DNA of 42,378 nt from contig JAITSO010000004.1 of NCBI GenBank assembly GCA_031287735.1, forward strand, positions 1 to 42,378. Reading direction: 5' to 3'. Origin of the DNA: Elusimicrobiota bacterium. Lineage in GTDB: Bacteria; Elusimicrobiota; Endomicrobiia; Endomicrobiales; Endomicrobiaceae. Below the pieces are notes generated by a model. It worked only from the letters and a program-made list of their open reading frames with translations, did not search any database and was not told the origin of the DNA. Within the stretch, counting starts at the first letter, position 1; every line of letters starts with the position of its first letter. Shown piece after piece: positions 35,668-42,378 of this stretch. Made by a program: the position numbers and the translations under genes.

Positions 35668-36917
35668 ACAACGCTTTGAAACTTGGTATTTTTACGCTTG
35701 TTGGGATTGCTGCAATAATAGCTTCAATTTTTACTGTTGGTTCTTTTTCTTTCCATAAAACTTATCACATCTACGCCAAATTCGATAACATATCCGGTCT
35801 TATGATAAAAGCAAAAGTAAAAATCGCAGGCGTAGATATTGGTTTTTTAGACAATATATCACTAGAGGACGGAAAAGCAAACCTGAGATTAAATATAGAA
35901 AAAACGCACATTCTCCACAAAAACGCATCAGCTTCTATAGCTTCTATGGGTCTTATTGGAACTAAATATATTGAAATCGCACCTGGAGATTATACCTATC
36001 CGCCACTGCAAGAAGGCGACATTATTGGGACATCTAAAGAAACTTCTTTAGATAACGTTTTAACAAAACTATCTGAGAAAATAGAAGCATCCCTACAAAA
36101 CGGACTTATAGACAATGTTTACGATACTGTTATGTCTTTAAAAAATGTATTAGCTAACTTAGAAAACCAAAACCGGAATGTATCTGCAATTGTAGAGAAT
36201 ATATTAAACGTTTCAGCAAAATTGGATTTGCTTATAACGCATATTTATAGTGGCAAAGGTCCGTTGGGAACCATCATAAACGACGATCGCACAACGCAAG
36301 ACATAAAAACCATCATAGCTGATGCCAAAACAGCAGCAAGCAATATAAAAAACATATCCTCATCTTTAGGCAAAACCATATCCAAAACCAGTGAATTGCA
36401 AATAAGCTGGGATTACACCGGAAGATATAATTCAAGATACTCTTTATTTAGGAATGATATTGGAGTAACTGTCACACCAAATAAAAATAAATTTTATTAT
36501 GTTGGAATTTCTAATGTCAGTGACACTAAAACATTAGACAAAAAAAATGACTCTGAACTAGCTAATTCTATAGACGCTTTGATTGGGTTTAGAAGATCCA
36601 ACGCTCAAATTTACGGTGGTCTTATAAGAGGTTCTGGTGGTTTAGGAGTTTCTTACTCATTTTTTGAATCTATAAGCTCCAATTATAAGACTTTGCAGCT
36701 TAATGTAAACGCTCATAATTTTGCAAGAAAAAATAATGGATCCGAAATTGACGCTGGAATAGCCATTGGAATAACAAGGTGGCTTTATGTAGGAACGTCA
36801 TTTGAAGATATCGCTTACAAGTCTGCCATAACGCCTTATATTAAATTGCAAATTAACGATGACGATATAGCTTCTATTCTTGGAATTGCAAGCTTGGCGG
36901 CAGTTGCTTCAAGATAG
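35664..36917 (+). CDS. mlaD: MCE-domain lipid-binding protein MlaD with C-terminal extension
   Basis: Periplasmic substrate-binding part of the Mla system, anchored by one N-terminal helix (residues about 5-27). The MCE domain follows (YAKFDNISGLMIKAKVKIAG, then VDIGFLDNISL and ASMGLIGTKYIEIAPGD, residues about 35-115). Residues 125-245 are helical and probably form the stalk. The last about 165 residues are different: amphipathic beta strands with many aromatic and glycine residues (FYYVGISNVSD, GGLIRGSGGLGVSYSF, IGITRWLYVGTSF), looking like part of an outer-membrane barrel. At 417 aa it is more than twice the E. coli length. Start overlaps mlaF. Confidence 0.88.
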   Translation: MNNALKLGIFTLVGIAAIIASIFTVGSFSFHKTYHIYAKFDNISGLMIKAKVKIAGVDIGFLDNISLEDGKANLRLNIEKTHILHKNASASIASMGLIGTKYIEIAPGDYTYPPLQEGDIIGTSKETSLDNVLTKLSEKIEASLQNGLIDNVYDTVMSLKNVLANLENQNRNVSAIVENILNVSAKLDLLITHIYSGKGPLGTIINDDRTTQDIKTIIADAKTAASNIKNISSSLGKTISKTSELQISWDYTGRYNSRYSLFRNDIGVTVTPNKNKFYYVGISNVSDTKTLDKKNDSELANSIDALIGFRRSNAQIYGGLIRGSGGLGVSYSFFESISSNYKTLQLNVNAHNFARKNNGSEIDAGIAIGITRWLYVGTSFEDIAYKSAITPYIKLQINDDDIASILGIASLAAVASR

Positions 36918-36919
36918 AC

Positions 36920-36924
36920 GGAGG
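36920..36924 (+). promoter_or_regulatory. Ribosome site choosing the lgt start
   Basis: GGAGG eight bases before GTG 36933; the earlier in-frame TTG 36927 is only two bases away from it, too close. GTG 36933 is therefore preferred. Confidence 0.6.
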
Positions 36925-36932
36925 AGTTGTTT

Positions 36933-37709
36933 GTGTATCCTATAATCTGCAATTTTGCTGGAATTACAATTTATTCTTATGGTTTGCTTGTAGCAATAGG
37001 GTTATTTTCGGCTTTTTTATATATATCGCAAACTTTAAAAAAGACAAAATACGCGTTGATATCTCAAGAAAATTTTCATACTTTATTTTTCTTTACGGTA
37101 ATTTTTGGCGCCATAGGTGCACGATTGCTTTATGTTATAACAGATTTCACTTATTATTTTTCTTATCCTTTGGAAGTTTTTCAAATTTGGAAAGGCGGAA
37201 TAGTATATTACGGCGGATTTGCTTTAGGATTTTTGTTTATAGCCGCTTATGTCTGTATTAAAAAAATATCATTTTTGAAAATTTGTGATTTGTTTGCTCC
37301 GGCTTTGGCATTAGGTCATTTTTTTGGACGGTTGGGCTGTTTTTTTGCAGGATGTTGTTATGGTAAAGAAACAAAAGTTCCTTGGTCTGTAGTTTTTACA
37401 AACGCTAATGCACTTGCTGTAAAAGGATCTCATATTCATCCGACGCAGCTTTACGAATCTTTTGCAAATTTTCTGCTGTTTTTGTTCTTGTGGTTATATC
37501 CAAAAAAGAAAAAATGTCACGACGGATTTGTTCTTGTAGTTTATTTGTTTTCTTATGCAGCAATAAGGTTTACCGTAGAAACTTTTAGAGGTGATTTTAG
37601 GGGAATTAAAATCGCAAGTTTTTCAATATCCCAAGCAGCATCTGTTGTTTTGTTTATCGCTGCAATTTTTGTAATGCGTAAGGTTAGGGTTTTATGCAAG
37701 AAAAATTAA
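36933..37709 (+). CDS. lgt: Prolipoprotein diacylglyceryl transferase
   Basis: Adds diacylglycerol from phosphatidylglycerol to the lipobox Cys of prolipoproteins in the inner membrane. About 258 aa from GTG 36933, normal length. About seven helices; YSYGLLVAIG at the start, GAIGARLLYV, then GRLGCFFAGCCYGKET, the variant of the Lgt signature (GRxGNFINGE) seen in many non-proteobacterial enzymes, and HPTQLYES and RFTVETFRGD near the end. It follows mlaD by 15 bases and overlaps rluD by 16. Confidence 0.92.
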   Translation: MYPIICNFAGITIYSYGLLVAIGLFSAFLYISQTLKKTKYALISQENFHTLFFFTVIFGAIGARLLYVITDFTYYFSYPLEVFQIWKGGIVYYGGFALGFLFIAAYVCIKKISFLKICDLFAPALALGHFFGRLGCFFAGCCYGKETKVPWSVVFTNANALAVKGSHIHPTQLYESFANFLLFLFLWLYPKKKKCHDGFVLVVYLFSYAAIRFTVETFRGDFRGIKIASFSISQAASVVLFIAAIFVMRKVRVLCKKN

Positions 37710-38593
37710 AATATGAAAATTTTGAACATTTAAGACTAGATTCTTATCTAGCCAAAAATTACAAAGATTATTCGCGAGCTTATTTTCAAAAACTCATAGA
37801 ACAAAAAAAAATTTTTGTAAATGAAATGCCAGAAGCTTCGAGTTACAAGTTAAAACGAGGAGATTGCATAACGTTTGAATTCAAAAGTGAAAAAGCATCT
37901 GCAATCTTACCTGAAAACATCAATATAGAAATTATTTATGAAGATGATGATATTATTGCCATAAATAAACATCCAGCGATAGTTGTGCACCCATCATACG
38001 GACATTTAACAGGAACATTACTAAACGCTTTAGCAGCCTATTTTAAAGGAAAATCTCAAGTCTACTTGGTTCACAGATTAGACAAAGACACATCTGGGAT
38101 TATTCTTTTTGCAAAAAACGAAAAGTCAAAAATAAGCCTTTCTAAGCAATTTCAAAAAAGAGCAGTGAGAAAAATATATTGTGCAGCAGTCAAAGGGATT
38201 GTTGTAGAAAGCAGAGGTAGAATTGAAGCACCGATAGGCAGATCTCCACAAAATAGAAAAATAATGACAGTAAATCCTTTGGCAAAAAAAATGGCTGTGA
38301 CAGAATTTAAAGTTCTTGCAAGAAAGGATGGATTTTCTTTACTAGAAATAAGAATTATCACTGGAAGAACGCACCAAATAAGAAGTCACATGAAATATAT
38401 AAATCACCCTGTCGTCGGAGATAATCAATACGGCGGTCCTCAAACAATAAACGGGCAAAATTACAACCGACAAATGTTACATTCGCGTGAAATTGCTTTT
38501 ACTCATCCCAAAACCTCAAAAAACGTTCACCTTATAGCAGATTTTCCCGACGACATGAGAGATATTTTTAAGCTTGTGAGGTACACAAAATGA
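37694..38593 (+). CDS. rluD: Pseudouridine synthase, RluA/RluD family
   Basis: Converts uridines of 23S rRNA (RluD) or related targets to pseudouridine. 299 aa. An S4 RNA-binding domain occupies residues about 10-70 (LDSYLAKNYKDYSRAYFQKLI), then the catalytic domain with HRLDKDTSG at 127-135 (Asp130), AVKGIV, EAPIGR and TGRTHQIRSHM. The S4 domain and length fit RluD better than RluA or RluC, but the exact target is not certain. Overlaps lgt and, by four bases, the next gene. Confidence 0.88.
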   Translation: MQEKLKYENFEHLRLDSYLAKNYKDYSRAYFQKLIEQKKIFVNEMPEASSYKLKRGDCITFEFKSEKASAILPENINIEIIYEDDDIIAINKHPAIVVHPSYGHLTGTLLNALAAYFKGKSQVYLVHRLDKDTSGIILFAKNEKSKISLSKQFQKRAVRKIYCAAVKGIVVESRGRIEAPIGRSPQNRKIMTVNPLAKKMAVTEFKVLARKDGFSLLEIRIITGRTHQIRSHMKYINHPVVGDNQYGGPQTINGQNYNRQMLHSREIAFTHPKTSKNVHLIADFPDDMRDIFKLVRYTK

Positions 38594-39474
38594 TAGATAA
38601 AAGTATTTTAAAAAAACAAATAAAACAGCTTGAAATAAAATCAAGCAAAATAGTGAATGAAATTTTTGCAGGTCAATACAAAAGCGTTTTTAAAGGACAA
38701 GGCATGGAATTTGCCGAAGTTAGAGAATACCAAATAGGCGATGATTTTAGGAACATAGACAGAAACGTTACAGCTCGTCACGGCAAACCTTTCATAAAAC
38801 TTTTTTGTGAAGAAAGAGAGCTTACAGTAATATTTATTATAGACGTTTCGTTATCTCAAAATTTTGGAAGTTCAGACAAGCTAAAATCTGAAATATCTGC
38901 AGAGATTGCTGCATTGCTCGCTTTTTCTTCTTTAAAAAACAACGACCGCGTTGGAATGCTCACGTTTACAGATAAAGTAGAAAAAGTTTTCCCACCGTGC
39001 AAAGGTAAAAATAACATTTTGCGAATTATAAATGAAGTTTTGTCTTGCAGTCCTTCGGGAACCAAAACTTCAATTTCAACAGCTCTCAAAGCACTAAATA
39101 AAATTTGGAAAAGACGAGCAGTAGTTTTTCTTATTTCTGATTTTCAAGACGACAATTATTCAAAAAATTTAATTATGTCTGCAAAAAGACATGATTTGAT
39201 ATGCATTAAAATTGACGATGATAGAGAGAAAGAACTACCCGATATAATGGGTTTGATTGAAACAGAAAACCCGGAAACAAAAGAAATACAGGTGGTAGAT
39301 ATAAAATTTATTGCAAAAAATTTTAAACAAGCGTCTGAAAATTTTAAGAATAGAACAGAAAGTTTATTTAAAAAAGCAAAAATTGACTTCATAAATTTAA
39401 ACACACATCAATCTTATGTAAAACCTTTAATAAAGTTCTTTAAGGAAAGAGAATTGCGGTCAGCAAGAGGTTAG
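38590..39474 (+). CDS. DUF58 / von Willebrand A-like protein
   Basis: 294 aa. The DUF58 core is clear: GQYKSVFKGQGMEFAEVREY, then QIGDDFRNIDRNVTARHGKP near residues 50-72, followed by a vWA-like fold whose DVSLS (a DxSxS metal site) lies near residue 85 and FLISDFQDD near 185. Such proteins usually sit with a MoxR-family AAA ATPase and further vWA proteins and are thought to help assemble enzyme or envelope complexes. Neither partner is visible here, which is unusual. Start overlaps rluD by four bases, so it is translated with the envelope cluster. No function can be given with confidence. Confidence 0.85.
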   Translation: MIDKSILKKQIKQLEIKSSKIVNEIFAGQYKSVFKGQGMEFAEVREYQIGDDFRNIDRNVTARHGKPFIKLFCEERELTVIFIIDVSLSQNFGSSDKLKSEISAEIAALLAFSSLKNNDRVGMLTFTDKVEKVFPPCKGKNNILRIINEVLSCSPSGTKTSISTALKALNKIWKRRAVVFLISDFQDDNYSKNLIMSAKRHDLICIKIDDDREKELPDIMGLIETENPETKEIQVVDIKFIAKNFKQASENFKNRTESLFKKAKIDFINLNTHQSYVKPLIKFFKERELRSARG

Positions 39475-39490
39475 CGTGTTAGCTTAAACT

Positions 39491-40339
39491 ATGACAAACG
39501 AAGCTATAAAAAATTTTATTTTAAAATTAAAAAGAAAACCTGAAAGCAACAAATATTCCTATGGACACATATTAGTGATTGCAGGTTCTAAAAGTATGCC
39601 TGGTGCAGGTGTTTTAGCTTGCATAGGTGCTTTAAGAGCAGGTGCTGGGATTGTTTCGTTTGCTGTAAATGATAGCTTTTTAAATCAATCATGTGCGTTG
39701 TCTACCCCTGAAACTATTTTTTGTGTTTACAAAAGTGCTGCAGATATCATTAAATATATAGAAGAAAGAAAGGTAACATCAGCAGTAATAGGACCAGGAC
39801 TAAAAACTGACATTAACTTTATCAAGACGATTTTATCATCTATAAATTTACCTGTTATTTTAGATGCAAGCGGTCTTGCCTGTTTTAACGGAAAAACCAA
39901 AATTCTAAAAAGTGTTAAATCAAATCTTATAATAACACCGCACTTAGGAGAATTTTCAAAACTTACAAGCTTAACCTATGAGAAAATTGAAAATAACAAA
40001 GAAGAAATAATTAAGAATTTTTCAAAAGAAAATTCTTTAATTTGCGTATTAAAAGGAAACAAAACTACAGTTTCCAACGGCTATAAAAATTATAAAAATT
40101 GTAGTGGGACACCGGCAATGGCAACAGCCGGAAGTGGCGACGTTTTAAGCGGACTTGCAGCAGCTTTTGCAAGCAGAAGTGATGATACTTTTGCGGCAGT
40201 TATCAGTTCTGTTTTTGTCCACGGACTTGCGGGCGAGATTTGTGCAAAACAAAAAGGTGAAAACGGAATAACAGCATCTGATATTGCAGAAAGCATCCCT
40301 TACGCTATAAAAAATTTAGGAGAAAAATATGACTTTTGA
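39491..40339 (+). CDS. nnrD: ADP-dependent NAD(P)H-hydrate dehydratase
   Basis: Repairs hydrated NADH and NADPH, using ADP as co-substrate. 282 aa matching the C-terminal (YjeF-C) domain only: GHILVIAGSKSMPGAG near residue 25, RAGAGIVSFAV, VIGPGLKTD, VILDASGL, IITPHLGEFSKL and the anion-hole/catalytic GTPAMATAGSGDVLSGL near 213. The epimerase (NnrE) domain that is often fused to it is absent here and may be encoded elsewhere. Follows the DUF58 gene by 16 bases and overlaps the next by 11. Confidence 0.92.
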   Translation: MTNEAIKNFILKLKRKPESNKYSYGHILVIAGSKSMPGAGVLACIGALRAGAGIVSFAVNDSFLNQSCALSTPETIFCVYKSAADIIKYIEERKVTSAVIGPGLKTDINFIKTILSSINLPVILDASGLACFNGKTKILKSVKSNLIITPHLGEFSKLTSLTYEKIENNKEEIIKNFSKENSLICVLKGNKTTVSNGYKNYKNCSGTPAMATAGSGDVLSGLAAAFASRSDDTFAAVISSVFVHGLAGEICAKQKGENGITASDIAESIPYAIKNLGEKYDF

Positions 40340-41474
40340 AGATGAAGTTATAAACATACGAAGGCATATCCACAAAAACCCAGAACCAAGTTTTAAGGAA
40401 TTTAAAACTGCACAGTTTATAGAAAAAAAGTTAAAAGAATTTAAAATCCCATCTAAAAGAGTAGCTAAAACCGGAGTCGTTGCAGAAATTAAGTCAGCAA
40501 ATTCTAAAAAAACCGTAGCTTTGAGAGCAGATACTGATGCTCTTTTGATTTGTGAAAATAATAAACTTGAATACAAGTCAAAAAATCAAGGCGTTATGCA
40601 TGCGTGTGGTCATGATTGCCACACAGCGATAGTTTTAGGAGCAGCAAAATTATTGTCAGGTGAAAAAGAAAATTTAAAAGGAAATGTCAGGTTTATTTTC
40701 CAGCCTGCTGAAGAATTATCTAATGGTGCTAAAGAAATGATAAAAGAAGGCGTTTTAAAAGATAGCATTCCAGAATTTATTTTAGGTGTTCATACATCAC
40801 CTTGGATAAAATCTGGAAAAATTGCTTTTAAATATGGCGAGATGATGGCGGCAGTTGATAAAATAAATATAACTTTATGCGGAAAAATTGCTCATGGAGC
40901 ATATCCGCATCTTGGAAAAGACGCTTTAATTGCAGCTGCAAACTTTTTAAACGCTGCACAAACCATAGTTTCAAGAGAGCTTGACCCGACAGAATCGGCA
41001 GTTGTAACTTTCGGTAAAATTTCCGGCGGGCAAACCTACAACACTATTTGCGATGAAATAAAACTTGAAGGCACAGTTAGAACCTTAAACAATAATACAA
41101 GGGAACTTATCAAGAAAAGCATTTTAGATAAATTGAAAGCTACCGAATCTGCTTTTGACGTAAAATGTGTTTGCGAATATCTAAATTTTGGAGAACCTTT
41201 AATAAACACGAATTTTGTTACAGATATTTGTCGTCAATACGCTGAAGAATTTTATGGAAAACAAAATGTAATTTTGCTTGAAAAACCATCTATGGGTGGC
41301 GAGGATTTCTCAGATTATTTAAATATAATTGCAGGAAATTTTATGTACATCGGCTCGTCAAAAAACAAAGACACGTCGTATCCGTGGCATCATTGCAATT
41401 TCAACGTTGACGAGAGCGTTATCCCAAAAGCGTCTAGATATCTTGCCTACTTTTGCAAGAAGTTTCTAAATTAA
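40329..41474 (+). CDS. M20D-family metallo-amidohydrolase
   Basis: 381 aa, the length of hippurate/N-acyl-amino-acid amidohydrolases (M20D). Metal-binding residues are in ALRADTDAL near residue 64, GVMHACGHDCHTAIVLGAA near 90, and QPAEELSNGAKEM near 125; HTSPW, GKIAHGAYPHLGKDA (dimerisation domain) and SMGGEDFSDYL near 325 complete the family pattern. Ribosome site GGAG lies eight bases before ATG inside the end of nnrD. It may be an N-acetyl-diaminopimelate deacetylase or aminoacylase; the substrate cannot be told from sequence. Confidence 0.9.
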   Translation: MTFEDEVINIRRHIHKNPEPSFKEFKTAQFIEKKLKEFKIPSKRVAKTGVVAEIKSANSKKTVALRADTDALLICENNKLEYKSKNQGVMHACGHDCHTAIVLGAAKLLSGEKENLKGNVRFIFQPAEELSNGAKEMIKEGVLKDSIPEFILGVHTSPWIKSGKIAFKYGEMMAAVDKINITLCGKIAHGAYPHLGKDALIAAANFLNAAQTIVSRELDPTESAVVTFGKISGGQTYNTICDEIKLEGTVRTLNNNTRELIKKSILDKLKATESAFDVKCVCEYLNFGEPLINTNFVTDICRQYAEEFYGKQNVILLEKPSMGGEDFSDYLNIIAGNFMYIGSSKNKDTSYPWHHCNFNVDESVIPKASRYLAYFCKKFLN

Positions 41475-41512
41475 AATTTTATTACTAGTTTAATGGAAAA
41501 AGGAGAATTTTT

Positions 41513-42184
41513 ATGAGACATTTTGACGTTGAAATTAAAGATTTGCAAAATCACCTTATTAACATGGCAAGCATTGTTCAAAATATGATAAATGCCGCTA
41601 CACAAAGCCTTTCAAATAAAAACCAAATCTCGTCAGGAAACGTTTTGTCGCTTGAAAAAGAAGTAAATATTCAAGAAATTGTTATAGACGACAAGTGTTT
41701 AAAACTTATAGCATTAAATCAGCCAGTTGGAGCTGATTTGAGATTTATAACTTCAGCAATGAAAATCAACAGCGATCTAGAAAGAATGGGTGATGAAGCG
41801 GTAAATATTAACAACAAAACTTGTGATTTAGAAAAAATCGAAAATTGCAAACCCTTTGAAACTACTCAAAAAATGGTAGCAGCAGTGCAAACAATGGTAA
41901 TGGACAGCATAAAAGCTTTTAATACAAGTGATATAGTGCTTGCACAATCGGTATTGAAAAAAGACGATGAAGTTGATGATCTAAACGATTCTGTTTTAGA
42001 CGATATCAAAACTTTGTTAGCAAACACGAACAACCCAGAAGAAATCCAAACAGCAATAGATTTAATTTTTATTTCAAAAAGTATAGAACGACTTGGCGAT
42101 CACGCAACAAATATTAGCGAAGACGTAATTTTTATGATCAACGGAAAAGACGTCCGACACCCAAAGCTCAAACAAAAACAATAA
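41513..42184 (+). CDS. phoU: Phosphate-signalling protein PhoU
   Basis: Links the Pst phosphate transporter to the PhoR sensor in enteric bacteria. 223 aa, normal length, all helical, as two similar three-helix halves: ERMGDEAVNI in the first half and ERLGDHATNI in the second, each the conserved E-R-x-G-D metal-binding motif. Ribosome site AAGGAG before ATG. It ends the cluster begun by mlaF; no pst genes are in the window, so its partners lie elsewhere or further right. Confidence 0.94.
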   Translation: MRHFDVEIKDLQNHLINMASIVQNMINAATQSLSNKNQISSGNVLSLEKEVNIQEIVIDDKCLKLIALNQPVGADLRFITSAMKINSDLERMGDEAVNINNKTCDLEKIENCKPFETTQKMVAAVQTMVMDSIKAFNTSDIVLAQSVLKKDDEVDDLNDSVLDDIKTLLANTNNPEEIQTAIDLIFISKSIERLGDHATNISEDVIFMINGKDVRHPKLKQKQ

Positions 42185-42309
42185 TTTAAACTGTTGCAAC
42201 AAAAAAATGCTCATAAATTTCTACGAATGTTGCAAGAACAATTTATGCGATTTACTTTAAATCAGCTTTAGTTAAGAACTTATAAGATATTGAAGTGGAG
42301 GCGGCGAGG
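42185..42309. other. Intergenic stretch after phoU
   Basis: AT-rich, with a loose inverted pair TTGCAAC (near 42194) and GTTGCAA (near 42229) about 28 bases apart. There is no clear terminator or promoter. Confidence 0.5.
42297..42301 (+). promoter_or_regulatory. Ribosome site for the gene at the right edge
   Basis: GGAGG eight bases before TTG 42310, supporting that start. Confidence 0.45.
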
Positions 42310-42378
42310 TTGTTTTGTGTAGTAGATTTAGAGTATTTTGCGTTTGCCGATAAGTTTAAATTTTTGGTTAGTGCTATG
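42310..42378 (+). CDS. Start of an unknown gene, cut by the window
   Basis: TTG 42310 follows a good ribosome site and the frame stays open for 23 codons to the edge, reading MFCVVDLEYFAFADKFKF and on. An in-frame stop (TAA near 42281) limits the frame upstream. Too short to identify. Confidence 0.45.
   Translation, partial: MFCVVDLEYFAFADKFKFLVSAM

Noticed and set aside
36927-36932. TTG 36927 as the lgt start
   Set aside because: Only two bases separate it from GGAGG; GTG 36933 has the proper eight-base spacing.
1-42378. tRNA, rRNA or riboswitch
   Set aside because: None was recognised on either strand; the intergenic gaps are short or filled with repeats.

Overview
The window is AT-rich DNA (roughly one third G+C by eye) from a diderm bacterium: it carries an LptF/LptG-family permease, an Mla-type lipid ABC transporter, Lgt and RodA. 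The mix of genes (single-copy, tightly packed housekeeping genes, an NfnAB-type flavoprotein pair usual in fermentative anaerobes, and a giant multidomain membrane-protein gene) would fit Elusimicrobiota (Endomicrobium-like) or a related lineage such as Omnitrophota. This placement is an inference; there is no rRNA or other strong taxonomic marker in the window.

Layout. (1) 1-19959, minus strand: one uninterrupted reading frame of at least 6,653 codons that runs off the left edge. It has a signal anchor, a TIKI/TraB/ChaN-like domain, an HExxH motif, a SecA-like ATPase core, three multi-helix membrane blocks and about 19 tandem alpha/beta repeat units. It is the most unusual object here. (2) 19987-22202, minus strand: nfnB and nfnA, immediately upstream and apparently co-transcribed with the giant gene from a good sigma-70 type promoter at 22267-22295. 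(3) 22468-27276, plus strand: folP-cdaA-pyrB-pyrC-coaE, a tight operon for folate, c-di-AMP, pyrimidine and CoA synthesis. (4) 27277-31245: a solitary single-chain restriction-modification-specificity gene (27943-30681) embedded in a dense field of short palindromic repeats, with the same repeat element in direct orientation on both sides. (5) 31246-33337, minus strand: tyrA and an LptF/G-family permease. (6) 33502-42184, plus strand: rodA, then mlaF-mlaD-lgt-rluD-DUF58-nnrD-M20 peptidase-phoU, mostly with overlapping or nearly touching ends, the mlaF transcript apparently being leaderless. A new gene starts at 42310 and leaves the window.

How they work together. Region 3 makes folate, pyrimidine and CoA precursors and a second messenger. 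Region 6 is dominated by envelope biogenesis (cell-wall elongation, lipid transport, lipoprotein maturation), with metabolite repair and phosphate regulation riding along. The giant gene product is probably an envelope-anchored machine; its ATPase core resembles a protein-translocation motor, but its substrate and role are unknown. All family calls rest on motifs read by eye; no database search was run.
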